Part shown: positions 1 to 8,404 of the stretch, piece by piece
How positions within the stretch are numbered: the stretch's first letter is position 1
Layout: every line of letters begins with the position of its first letter
DNA from: JAAYCI01 sp047972265
Lineage (GTDB): Bacteria > Bacillota > Clostridia > Oscillospirales > Ruminococcaceae
Direction: 5' to 3'
Length of the DNA: 37,685 nucleotides
Assembly: GCA_047972265.1 (NCBI GenBank)
Contig: JBKEAM010000100.1
Coordinates: forward strand, 1-37,685
Program-made: the position numbers and the translations under genes
The notes under the pieces: generated by a model
The model's input: only the letters and a program-made list of their open reading frames with translations
Told to the model about the DNA's origin: nothing
Databases searched by the model: none

Positions 1-1100
1 AAAACCAGGATTTGCAGATTGTAAGTGTTGATTTACCCGAGTACGCCAGCCTTAAAGTAGAGGGCAATAACAGCGCCATCCGCAACCTTAAAGCGTCGGA
101 CATTACAGTGTATGTACAGTACAGCGCTGTAAAAGGCCCGGGCGAGTACGAATTGCCGCTGGACTGGAAAAAGGCAACCTCTGCCAATTACGAAGGGCTG
201 GAACTGCTGCCAAAAACAGTTACCATTCAGTTTGAAAAAATTGTAGAAAAAAGCCTTTCGCTTACCGTAAGCGCCCCCAATATAGAGGCGGAGGAGGGCT
301 ATTTTATAGATAAGCCAACCTCTACCACCACAATGGTAAGCGTTTCTGGCCCCGAAACAGAGGTGAACCGCGTTGTATCTGCGGTGGCAATTGACAGTAC
401 AACCGAGGTGCGCAACTCGACCAAATATATCTCGGGCGTGCCGGTAATGCTGCTGGATGAAAATGGTGTTGAGGTAGAGAGCGATTTGATTACCATTACA
501 CCCTCTAAGGTAGAAATTGGGGTGCTGGTATTAGAGCAGCGCGAGGTACCGGTAGAAGTAACCTTTATTGGTATGCCCACAAACTTTGACGAAACATGGT
601 TCCGCAGCTTGATGACCCTGTCGGAGGATGCCCTGCGTGTGGCGGGCCAAAGCGCCAATTTAAACAGCTTTAGTGTTTATTCTGCCGGTGTTATCGATTT
701 AACGGCATTTTCGCTAACCACCAGCTATCCTGCCTTTAACGTGCAGTTGCCAAAAGATATTAAAAGCCAGGACGGTGTACAGCAAATACTGGCAACCTTT
801 GATACCAGCGGCCTTGCCACCCGTACTTTTGATGTAAGCAATATACAGGTAATTAACCAGCCCGCCGGTCTTTCGATACAGGCGGTAGAAAGCCAAGTGC
901 ATGGTGTTACGCTGGTGGGGCCGTCTGATTTAATTGATACTATTTTGCCCGATAATATTGTGGTGCAGGTAGATGCCATGGGCATTACGGCCACACAGGG
1001 CGGGCAGCAATCTATAGGCGCAAGAATATTAATATCCCGCTACAACCGCATATTTGCCATTGGTACCTACAATGTGGTGTGCAACGTAACGGTAAACTAA
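1..1100 (+). CDS. cdaR: CdaR, YbbR-domain regulator of the c-di-AMP cyclase (5' end cut by window)
   Basis: This is the C-terminal part of a YbbR-domain protein. The reading frame is open to the left edge (codons Asn-Gln-Asp precede the first possible TTG at 12), so the N-terminus and the usual membrane anchor lie outside the window. About 362 residues of repeated beta-rich YbbR units are visible, each with segments of the 'VSGPETEVNRV' and 'LVGPSDLIDTI' type and followed by short strands. In Firmicutes, CdaR sits outside the membrane and modulates the diadenylate cyclase CdaA, usually encoded just upstream. The FAD-dehydrogenase gene that follows 49 bases later is a frequent neighbour of cdaA-cdaR in Clostridia and supports the call. 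Whether cdaA precedes it cannot be seen. Confidence 0.85.
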   Translation, partial: NQDLQIVSVDLPEYASLKVEGNNSAIRNLKASDITVYVQYSAVKGPGEYELPLDWKKATSANYEGLELLPKTVTIQFEKIVEKSLSLTVSAPNIEAEEGYFIDKPTSTTTMVSVSGPETEVNRVVSAVAIDSTTEVRNSTKYISGVPVMLLDENGVEVESDLITITPSKVEIGVLVLEQREVPVEVTFIGMPTNFDETWFRSLMTLSEDALRVAGQSANLNSFSVYSAGVIDLTAFSLTTSYPAFNVQLPKDIKSQDGVQQILATFDTSGLATRTFDVSNIQVINQPAGLSIQAVESQVHGVTLVGPSDLIDTILPDNIVVQVDAMGITATQGGQQSIGARILISRYNRIFAIGTYNVVCNVTVN

Positions 1101-1149
1101 TGGTACGCAGTAGGCGTAAAACACCACAAAGCTGGGCGGAGGAATGGGT

Positions 1150-2727
1150 ATGCTGCTGGTAGACCAGGTACGTTTGGGGCTCACCCGCAGCGCGCAGGAT
1201 GCCATGGCCGAGGCAATGCACCGGCTGCGTGTGCAGCCCGGGCAGGTAAAAGAGATAGGCATACACAGGGTGGCGGTAGATGCCCGCCGCAAGCCGCCCT
1301 TGTTTGTATACACTGTGGCGGTGTGGCTGCATGATGCAGCCGAAGAGGCGGCATTGGCACAAAAAAAGGATGTGCGGCTGGTGCTGCCCCCTGTATTTAG
1401 CATACAGCCCGGCGGGCAGGTACTGCCCGGCCCGGTGGTGGTTTGCGGCTGCGGCCCGGCGGGGCTGTTTGCCGCCCTAGAGCTGGCAGAAGCGGGATTT
1501 ACCCCCACTGTACTGGAGCGCGGCCCCGATATGGAAGCCCGCCGCAATGCAGTTACCCGGTTTGAAGAGGGAGCGCCGCTGGAAGAAAACGCCAATATCC
1601 AGTTTGGCGAGGGTGGGGCGGGTACCTTCTCGGACGGAAAGCTTACCACAAGAATAAAAGACCCCCTTTGCGCGCGGGTTACCCAGCAGCTTTTGTTGGC
1701 GGGTGCCCCCCAAAGCATACGCCTGCAGGCAAAACCCCATATAGGCACAGACCTTTTGCGGGGTGTGTTTACCGGGCTGCGGAGCCGCTTGCAGCAATTG
1801 GACGGCAAGGTTTTGTTTAATACGCAGCTTACCGGCATTGCCAGCAAAAACGGGCAGATAACCGGTGTGAGCACTACAGCGGGAGAAATTGCCTGCGGGG
1901 TGCTGGTGCTGGCTGTAGGGCACAGCGCCCGCGATACTTTTTTGCAGCTTCATCAAGACGGGCTGCCCATGCAGCCCAAGCCTTTTTCTGTGGGCATGCG
2001 TATAGAGCACCTGCAAACCACCATAGACAGCGGCCTGTACCACGAGGCCGCCGGGCACCCGGCCCTGCCGCCGGGAGAGTACCAACTGGCGGCGCACATT
2101 AACGGGCGGGGGGCATATACCTTTTGCATGTGCCCCGGCGGCAGCGTAGTTGCGGCTGCATCGCGCAGCGGTACGGTGGTAACCAACGGCATGAGCCTGC
2201 ACGCCCGCAATGGGGTAAACGCAAACGCCGCGGTGGTTGCCAATGTAAGCGGGCAGGATTATGGCGAGGGCTTGTTTGACGGAATGCATTTTCAAACAAA
2301 GTTAGAAGAGGCCGCATTTGCAATGGGCGGGGGCGATTATACCGCCCCGGCCGAAACATTGGGCAGCTTTATGGAGGGAAGGGGCAAGCTGGAACTAAAG
2401 CGTGTGCAGCCAACCTACCCAAGGGGCGTGCATGCGGCAGATTTATCGGCGCTTTTGCCGCCCTATGTAACTCAGGCTTTGCGGGGCGGGCTTGCCGCAT
2501 TTGCCAAAAAGCTGCCGGGATACGGAGACGAAGACTCTGTGCTGACAGCCCCCGAAACAAGAACATCTTCGCCATTGCGCATGCCCCGAGACGAAAACTG
2601 CGAAAGCACCGGCCTTGCAGGTGTATGGCCCTGCGGTGAGGGTGCGGGGCATGCGGGCGGTATTATGAGCGCGGCAACCGATGGTGTGCGGTGTGCGTCT
2701 GCCATTATACAGCGTTACCGCCCCTGA
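1150..2727 (+). CDS. FAD-dependent dehydrogenase (COG2509-like)
   Basis: The product is about 525 residues and belongs to the uncharacterised NAD(P)/FAD-dependent oxidoreductases found beside cdaR. A short N-terminal alpha/beta domain is followed by the dinucleotide-binding motif GCGPAGLFAALELAEAG near residue 100, ending in an acidic 'LERG'. A second cofactor segment 'VLAVGHSARDTF' lies mid-protein, and a C-terminal 'GLAGVWPCGEGAGHAGGI' closes the FAD site. The start is set at the ATG at 1150: GGAGGA at 1138-1143 directly abuts an ATG at 1144, but lies six bases from 1150, which is normal spacing. The substrate is unknown. The family is sometimes labelled a geranylgeranyl reductase or dehydrogenase without support, so no reaction is assigned. 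Confidence 0.88.
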   Translation: MLLVDQVRLGLTRSAQDAMAEAMHRLRVQPGQVKEIGIHRVAVDARRKPPLFVYTVAVWLHDAAEEAALAQKKDVRLVLPPVFSIQPGGQVLPGPVVVCGCGPAGLFAALELAEAGFTPTVLERGPDMEARRNAVTRFEEGAPLEENANIQFGEGGAGTFSDGKLTTRIKDPLCARVTQQLLLAGAPQSIRLQAKPHIGTDLLRGVFTGLRSRLQQLDGKVLFNTQLTGIASKNGQITGVSTTAGEIACGVLVLAVGHSARDTFLQLHQDGLPMQPKPFSVGMRIEHLQTTIDSGLYHEAAGHPALPPGEYQLAAHINGRGAYTFCMCPGGSVVAAASRSGTVVTNGMSLHARNGVNANAAVVANVSGQDYGEGLFDGMHFQTKLEEAAFAMGGGDYTAPAETLGSFMEGRGKLELKRVQPTYPRGVHAADLSALLPPYVTQALRGGLAAFAKKLPGYGDEDSVLTAPETRTSSPLRMPRDENCESTGLAGVWPCGEGAGHAGGIMSAATDGVRCASAIIQRYRP

Positions 2728-2846
2728 CGATACAAACCCAACAATTTGCACCCTGCTGTTACAGGCTTGGTGTATCTATTCTTTATTGTAAATTGCTTTT
2801 TACCAGTAAAACCATAAACTAAAAAACAACTGAAAGGAGAGGGCAT

Positions 2847-4898
2847 ATGTTATATCGCAACTGGCAATTGCCGGATAAAAACCCGGCGGCTGTAGCGGCA
2901 TTAAGTACGCAAACTGGGCTTAGCCGCCTTGCGGCATCGGTAATGGTTGCGCGTGGGCTAAACGAGCCGGATAAGGTGCGCGCCATGCTGGGAGAGTGCG
3001 AAATGCCCGACCCCTTTACGCTTACCGATATGGATAAAGCGGTAGAGCGCATACAGGCAGCCTTTGACAACCAAGAGCTGATTGTGGTGTTTGGGGATTA
3101 TGATGTAGACGGCATTACCTCTACGGCACTACTGTACAGCTATTTTGAATCTCAGGGCGCAGAGGTTTTTTACAAACTGCCCAGCCGCAGCGACGAGGGC
3201 TACGGCCTTACACCGCAGGTTGTAGAGCAGGTGGCTGCTAGCGGCATTACCCTAATTGTTACGGTGGATAACGGTACCTCTGCCATAGAAGCGGTAGAAC
3301 GTGCCAACCAACTGGGGGTGGATGTGGTGGTAACAGACCACCACCTGCCGCCCGAAAAACTGCCCCCCGTGGTGGCTCTTGTAAACCCCTGCCGTGAGGA
3401 AGAGGGAGGGCCCTACGCCAATCTTTCGGGCGTGGGGGTAGCCTTGCTTCTGGCCTCTGCTGTTGAGGGGTGCTCTCCGCAAGAGCTGCTGGAGGTGTTT
3501 GGAGAGTTTGTTGCCATTGGCACCGTGGCCGATGTAATGAAGCTTACCGGCATCAACCGCGCCTTTGTGCGCGCAGGGCTTGACGCCCTTGCCGAAACCC
3601 AGCGCCCCGGCCTGCACGCCCTGCTGCAAAGCTGTGGCTTGGATGGAAAAGAAATTACAGCCGAAAATATATCTTACGCATTGGCCCCCCGCTTAAATGC
3701 GGCCGGCCGTATGGATGACGCAGCCGATGCGCTGCGCCTACTGCTTGCCGAAGACGAAGAAGAGGCGCTGGAGGCCGTTGCGCTGCTAGAACAGCAAAAT
3801 ACCGACCGCCGCGAAACAGAGCAGCAGATAGTAGAAGAAATTATAGCCGAAATACAGATGGAACCCGAACTGCTGGCTGGGCGTGTGCTGGTGGTTTGGG
3901 GTGACGGCTGGCATCAGGGCATTATTGGCATTGTGGCCAGCCGCCTGGTAGAGCGCTATGGCCGCCCCACCATTATTATTTCGTTTGACGAAAGCGGAGA
4001 GGGCCGCGGCTCTGGCCGCAGCTTTGGGGGCTTTCCGCTGTACGATGCAATTGCAGCCAACAGCGGCTTGCTAACCCGTTTTGGCGGCCACGCCATGGCA
4101 GCCGGCCTTTCGATAGAAAAGGGCAAAGAAGAAGCCTTTAGGCAGGGCGTTAACGAGTGGGCGGCGCAAAACCACCCCTTGTTTACCATGCCCCCCATTA
4201 TGGTAGACGCCTGCCCCGCACTGAGCGATTTGACGGTGGAAGAAGTGGAAGGGCTTAGCCGCCTTGCCCCCTTTGGCAGCGGCAACCCCGCCCCTGTGTT
4301 TATGCTGCAAAATGCAGTGGTAGAGGCCGTGTACCCCCTAAGCGAGGGCAAGCATTGCCGCTTGCGCCTGCGGCAGGGTACAGAGGTGGTGTATGCTGTA
4401 TTGTTTGGCGAGGGCCCCGCGCAGTTGCAGTATGGTGCGGGCAGCAAAGTAGATGCGCTTTTGTCCCTTTCGATGTACGAGGGCAAAACAGGTAAGCAGG
4501 TATCTGCCCGTGTTAAAGAGCTGCGCCCCGCCGGTATAGGCCAGCAATATGTAGAGCAGGCCGCCCTGTTTGAAGGATTTGCCGCCGGGGTGGATTTAAG
4601 CTGGGAGCAAAAAGCAGCACTGTGCCCCACCCGCGAGGAAGTGGGCGAAGTGTACCGGCTGGTAAAAAGCAAAACGCCGCCGGGTACGGCAGACGCAAGA
4701 CCCGCATTTGCGCGCCTGCCCGAGATAGAACCGGGCAGGGTTCTCTCGGCCCTTGCAATACTAGAACAATTGGAACTGGTAACCCGCAACGCCGGGGAAG
4801 AACGGTTTGAAGCAACCGAAAAACCCCAAAAAAGAAACCTGCAGGAAAGCACAATTATGCAAAATCTGGAAAGGACGGAAGGTGCTGTAAATGTCTGA
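2847..4898 (+). CDS. recJ: Single-stranded-DNA-specific 5'-3' exonuclease RecJ
   Basis: RecJ degrades single-stranded DNA 5' to 3' in recombination and mismatch repair. The 683-residue product carries the DHH phosphoesterase signature: DYDVDG at 84-89, a DNG motif at 141-143 and DHH at 164-166, all metal-binding. The DHHA1 domain has GRGSGRS and GGHAMAAG, followed by an OB-fold region. A C-terminal extension of roughly 120 residues beginning near 'LCPTREEVGEVYRLVKS' resembles the winged-helix tail seen in clostridial RecJ and absent from the shorter E. coli protein. A strong site (AAAGGAGAG) precedes the ATG. The stop codon lies inside the start of rel (8-base overlap), so the two are probably translationally coupled. 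The apt gene often found between recJ and rel is missing. Confidence 0.95.
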   Translation: MLYRNWQLPDKNPAAVAALSTQTGLSRLAASVMVARGLNEPDKVRAMLGECEMPDPFTLTDMDKAVERIQAAFDNQELIVVFGDYDVDGITSTALLYSYFESQGAEVFYKLPSRSDEGYGLTPQVVEQVAASGITLIVTVDNGTSAIEAVERANQLGVDVVVTDHHLPPEKLPPVVALVNPCREEEGGPYANLSGVGVALLLASAVEGCSPQELLEVFGEFVAIGTVADVMKLTGINRAFVRAGLDALAETQRPGLHALLQSCGLDGKEITAENISYALAPRLNAAGRMDDAADALRLLLAEDEEEALEAVALLEQQNTDRRETEQQIVEEIIAEIQMEPELLAGRVLVVWGDGWHQGIIGIVASRLVERYGRPTIIISFDESGEGRGSGRSFGGFPLYDAIAANSGLLTRFGGHAMAAGLSIEKGKEEAFRQGVNEWAAQNHPLFTMPPIMVDACPALSDLTVEEVEGLSRLAPFGSGNPAPVFMLQNAVVEAVYPLSEGKHCRLRLRQGTEVVYAVLFGEGPAQLQYGAGSKVDALLSLSMYEGKTGKQVSARVKELRPAGIGQQYVEQAALFEGFAAGVDLSWEQKAALCPTREEVGEVYRLVKSKTPPGTADARPAFARLPEIEPGRVLSALAILEQLELVTRNAGEERFEATEKPQKRNLQESTIMQNLERTEGAVNV

Positions 4899-7062
4899 GG
4901 CGCGAAAAGAGCTGATTACATACGAACAATTTCGTGCTATGGCACAGGCTTCCGGCCGCAATTACGATTTTGAGATGCTGGATAAGGCCTATGCAATGGC
5001 CGAAAAAGCCCATAAGGGGCAACTGCGTTCTTCGGGAGATCCCTATATCTCCCACCCCATAGCGGTAGCGGCCATTGTACTGGATATGGGGCTTGATACC
5101 GAAAGCTTAGAAACCGCCCTGCTGCACGATGTGGTGGAGGACACAGCTATTTCTTTGGAGGAAATATCCCCTATTTTTGGTGAGGACGTTGCCTTTTTGG
5201 TAGATGGCGTTACCAAACTTACCCGCATCAAATTTTCTTCTATGGAAGAAAAACAGGCGGAAAACCTGCGCAAAATGCTGCTTGCAATGAGCAAGGACGT
5301 GCGGGTAATGCTTATAAAATTATGCGACCGTTTGCATAATATTCGCACACTGGCATTTCGCCCACCCCAAAAGCAGAGGGATACCGCGCTGGAAACAATG
5401 GAGGTTTACGCCCCCATTGCGCACCGATTGGGTATTTCTAACATAAAAGAAGAGCTAGAAGACAGCAGCCTGTACTATCTTGACCCCATTGGATACCAGG
5501 AAATAGTAGATTTAATAGGCAAAAAAAGTACAGCCATGCGTTTTATTGGTGATATTGCCAAGGTAATAGGCCAGCGGCTGGAAGAAAACGATGTAACAGG
5601 TGCCGAAATAAAAAGCCGCGTTAAAAGTGTATACAGCATTTACCGTAAAATGTTTATGCAAAACCGTGACTTTGAAGAAATATATGATACCTACGCCATT
5701 CGCATTATTTTAGATTCTATCCCCAACTGCTACGCGGCGCTTGGGGTTATTCATGATATGTACCACCCGCTGCCCAACCGCTTTAAAGATTATATTGCCA
5801 CCCCTAAACCCAACATGTACCAGTCTTTGCATACCACCGTAATAGACCATGAGGGCATTGCTTTTGAGGTACAGATACGTACCCACGAGATGGACCAATT
5901 GGCCGAGTACGGTGTTGCGGCCCACTGGAAGTATAAAGCAGGGGTGCAGGGTGGCGACCGGCTAGAAGAACGCCTTGCATGGGTGCGCCAGTTACTGGAA
6001 AGCCAGAGAGAATCTGACGATGGCGGCGACTTGCTGCGCGACATTAAAAGCGAACTGCTGCCCGAGGAGGTATTTGTATTTACCCCCAAAGGCGATGTAA
6101 TAGACCTGCCCAGCGGCGCAACCGTAATAGATTTTGCCTATGCCATACACAGCGCGGTGGGCAACCGCATGGCAGGCGCCAAGGTAAACGGCCGTATTGT
6201 ACCTATAGACCATAAGGTTGTTACCGGCGAAGTAATAGAGGTAATTACCGGCCCGGCAAATAAAGGCCCCAGCCGAGACTGGCTTAAAATAGTGGTGACC
6301 AGCGAGGCCAAAAACAAAATACGCAATTGGTTTAAAAAAGAGCGTAAAGAAGAAAATATTATTGAGGGTAAGGCGGCGCTTGACAAAGAAATGCGCCGCA
6401 ATCTTATCTCTATACCGCAGGACGAGTACGACGAATTTATGACATCGCTTGCCCACCGCCAGCGCATGAATACAGCAGAAGAAATGTATGCCGCCATAGG
6501 CTACGGCGGTATGCAGCTTTCTCGCTTAATGCCCAAAATTAAAGATGAGTATGCGCGGCTGATAAAAACCACCGACCCGGTGGAAACCTTCGAAATTCCC
6601 ACTGCTCCCAAGCAAACCAAATCCAGCGAGGGTGTGGTGGTAGAGGGCATAGACAACGTGCTGGTAAAATTTGCCAAGTGCTGCAACCCCCTGCCGGGAG
6701 ACCCCATTGTGGGCTTTATCACCCGCGGGTATGGCGTATCTATTCATAAGGCAGATTGTGTAAACTCCCATTCGCCCATAGACAACCCCCGCTGGCTAAA
6801 AGCCCACTGGGATGAGGGCGTGCAGGAAAGCTTCCGCTCTACCCTGGAAATTACAGCGCTGGACCGAGACCGTTTGTTTGCCGATGTATCGGCAACCTTG
6901 GCTGATATGCGTGTGCCCATTTATTCTATCAATGCGCGTAGCCTGCAAGATGGCCGCGCCCAAATGACTGTTTTGGTGGGTGTGCGCAATACCGAGCACT
7001 TAAACAGCGTGGTGGGCCGCCTGCGCAAGGTTAAAAATATAGTGGACGTAATACGTACCTAA
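4891..7062 (+). CDS. rel: Bifunctional (p)ppGpp synthetase/hydrolase Rel
   Basis: Rel makes and degrades the stringent-response alarmones pppGpp and ppGpp. The 723 residues show an HD hydrolase domain with H55, H79-D80, E83-D84 and D146 in 'CDRLHN', so hydrolysis should be intact. The synthetase domain follows, with 'RFKDYIATPKPNMYQSLHTT' near 297-316. RFKD is the RxKD version of the loop, typical of bifunctional Rel rather than the ExDD of synthetase-only RelA. A TGS domain follows at roughly 385-450 ('VFVFTPKGDVIDLPSGATV'), then a zinc-finger region with adjacent cysteines (KCCNPLPGD ... DC) and a C-terminal ACT domain. Length is normal. The start overlaps the end of recJ by 8 bases, with GGAAGGTG upstream. 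Confidence 0.96.
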   Translation: MSEARKELITYEQFRAMAQASGRNYDFEMLDKAYAMAEKAHKGQLRSSGDPYISHPIAVAAIVLDMGLDTESLETALLHDVVEDTAISLEEISPIFGEDVAFLVDGVTKLTRIKFSSMEEKQAENLRKMLLAMSKDVRVMLIKLCDRLHNIRTLAFRPPQKQRDTALETMEVYAPIAHRLGISNIKEELEDSSLYYLDPIGYQEIVDLIGKKSTAMRFIGDIAKVIGQRLEENDVTGAEIKSRVKSVYSIYRKMFMQNRDFEEIYDTYAIRIILDSIPNCYAALGVIHDMYHPLPNRFKDYIATPKPNMYQSLHTTVIDHEGIAFEVQIRTHEMDQLAEYGVAAHWKYKAGVQGGDRLEERLAWVRQLLESQRESDDGGDLLRDIKSELLPEEVFVFTPKGDVIDLPSGATVIDFAYAIHSAVGNRMAGAKVNGRIVPIDHKVVTGEVIEVITGPANKGPSRDWLKIVVTSEAKNKIRNWFKKERKEENIIEGKAALDKEMRRNLISIPQDEYDEFMTSLAHRQRMNTAEEMYAAIGYGGMQLSRLMPKIKDEYARLIKTTDPVETFEIPTAPKQTKSSEGVVVEGIDNVLVKFAKCCNPLPGDPIVGFITRGYGVSIHKADCVNSHSPIDNPRWLKAHWDEGVQESFRSTLEITALDRDRLFADVSATLADMRVPIYSINARSLQDGRAQMTVLVGVRNTEHLNSVVGRLRKVKNIVDVIRT

Positions 7063-7078
7063 ACCCGGAGGGCAAAAC

Positions 7079-7537
7079 ATGAGGGCACTTATCCAGCGCG
7101 TAACCCGCGCTTCGGTGCAGATAGAAAAAGAAGAAACCCGCGCCATTGGGCCGGGGCTGCTTATTTTGCTGGGCGTAAAGGATACCGATACCACCGATAT
7201 TTGTGCCAAACTGGCCGAAAAATGCGCCGGTTTGCGTATTTTTGAGGATGAAGAGGGCAAAATGAACCTTTCTGCCCAGCAGCTTGGGTATTCGGCATTG
7301 GTGGTAAGCAACTTTACCCTGTATGCAGATACCAAAAAGGGCAAACGTCCCTCGTTTACCGCTGCCGCAGCGCCCGCATTGGGTGATGAATGCTACAAAC
7401 TGTTTGTGCAGCAGCTTAGCGCCCAAGGTCTAAAAGAGGTAAAAACGGGCGAGTTTGGGGCCGATATGCAAATAGAGCTGGTAAACGATGGCCCTGTTAC
7501 TATTATGATAGATACCGACGAATGGAAAAACAGCTAA
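7079..7537 (+). CDS. dtd: D-aminoacyl-tRNA deacylase
   Basis: Dtd hydrolyses D-amino acids, and mischarged glycine, off tRNA in the cytoplasm. The 152-residue product has the family opening 'MRALIQRVTRASVQIE', the motif 'SNFTLYADTKKGKRPSF' and a C-terminal 'NDGPVTIMID', which supplies the Gly-cisPro of the active site. The first motif is usually SQFTL; here the Gln is Asn. The gene is 16 bases after rel with CCGGAGGG upstream, and rel-dtd is a conserved Firmicutes pair. No clear intrinsic terminator follows the stop. Confidence 0.94.
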   Translation: MRALIQRVTRASVQIEKEETRAIGPGLLILLGVKDTDTTDICAKLAEKCAGLRIFEDEEGKMNLSAQQLGYSALVVSNFTLYADTKKGKRPSFTAAAAPALGDECYKLFVQQLSAQGLKEVKTGEFGADMQIELVNDGPVTIMIDTDEWKNS

Positions 7538-7808
7538 TATAAACCGTGCTATGCTTTAACCCGTACCAAAGGCAGTGTTTTTGTTTGCCCATGCTTTATA
7601 CACCTTTATTTGGTATTATTTGTATAGAGACAAGAGCAATGCTCTGTAAGTACCACTTTTAAAGTAACTTACAAAGGCAGTGCGTGCATGTGGGCGTAGC
7701 TGCTGCCTTATGGCAAACATAGATTTTGGGCAGTTTTGCATGCAGGCACTTGCAAGATTAAAAACCGAAATAAAATTGGATTGATTTTACTATAAAGGAG
7801 AGATACAC
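7538..7808 (+). other. Intergenic stretch with candidate structured RNA
   Basis: There is no gene here. TGGTATTAT at 7611-7619 looks like an extended -10 element. Downstream come three potential helices: AGAGC/GCTCT at 7633-7645; GTAAGT at 7646-7651 with ACTTAC at 7667-7672; and AGTGCGTGCATG at 7679-7690 with CATGCAGGCACT at 7739-7750, which pairs 11 of 12 positions with one G-G mismatch. The segment could be a 5' leader of the following hydrolase gene or an independent small RNA. It matches no RNA family that I can recognise by eye. Confidence 0.4.
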
Positions 7809-8396
7809 ATGAAACTGATACATATTGTAGACGGCCCGCCGCTGTATACCAACTGCTTTTTGGTAATAGGCAACAATGGGCACGCCGCCGCTATAGACCC
7901 CGCCGCACCCGCTGCCCAGTTTACAAAAGCGTTGGAAGAAAACGGCGCACAGCTTACACATATTTTGCTTACACACGGTCACCACGACCATATTGGCTCT
8001 GTAACAGCCCTGCGGGAAAAATACGGCGCAAAACTGTATATGAACGAGGGCGATATTGAACTTGCAAAGCTAACGCCGGATGTATTGTTTACAGATGGCG
8101 GCACCGTTACCATGGACGATGCGTTGTTTACCACCATCTTTACCCCGGGGCATACCAAAGGCTCTACCTGCATCCGCTGTGGAGAATGGCTGTTTGCGGG
8201 CGATACCCTGTTTGCGGGCGATATTGGCCGTACAGACCTGCCCGGCGGCGATAAGTACGAGATGCACGCCAGCCTAGAAAAACTGTGTGCCGCAATACAG
8301 GATAACCCGCAGGTACTGCCGGGCCACGAAGAATTTTCTACCATGGACGAAGAAAAGAAAAACAACCCCTACTTGCGCTTTACGCAAAGAGGTTGA
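7809..8396 (+). CDS. MBL-fold metallo-hydrolase (glyoxalase II-like)
   Basis: This 195-residue protein is a small metallo-beta-lactamase-fold hydrolase. The dinuclear metal motif HGHHDH is at residues 56-61 (H56, H58, D60, H61), followed by 'FTPGHTKGST', the bridging aspartate in 'FAGDTLFAGDIGRTD' and a final 'LPGHEEFST'. The C-terminus 'EEKKNNPYLR' is typical of the YcbL-type glyoxalase II-like group that sits between dtd and hemZ in many Clostridia. The substrate is uncertain: hydroxyacylglutathione hydrolase is the usual label, but glutathione use is doubtful in this lineage. AAAGGAGAG lies upstream of the ATG. The stop is eight bases before the hemZ start. Confidence 0.9.
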   Translation: MKLIHIVDGPPLYTNCFLVIGNNGHAAAIDPAAPAAQFTKALEENGAQLTHILLTHGHHDHIGSVTALREKYGAKLYMNEGDIELAKLTPDVLFTDGGTVTMDDALFTTIFTPGHTKGSTCIRCGEWLFAGDTLFAGDIGRTDLPGGDKYEMHASLEKLCAAIQDNPQVLPGHEEFSTMDEEKKNNPYLRFTQRG

Positions 8397-8404
8397 GCCC
8401 CCCG

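Noticed and set aside
1029..1874. Long minus-strand frame of about 281 codons
   Set aside because: It is opposite cdaR and the FAD dehydrogenase, has no family features and no ribosome site.
3956..4852. Long minus-strand frame of about 298 codons
   Set aside because: It lies entirely opposite recJ, has no recognisable domain, and its composition mirrors the codon bias of recJ.
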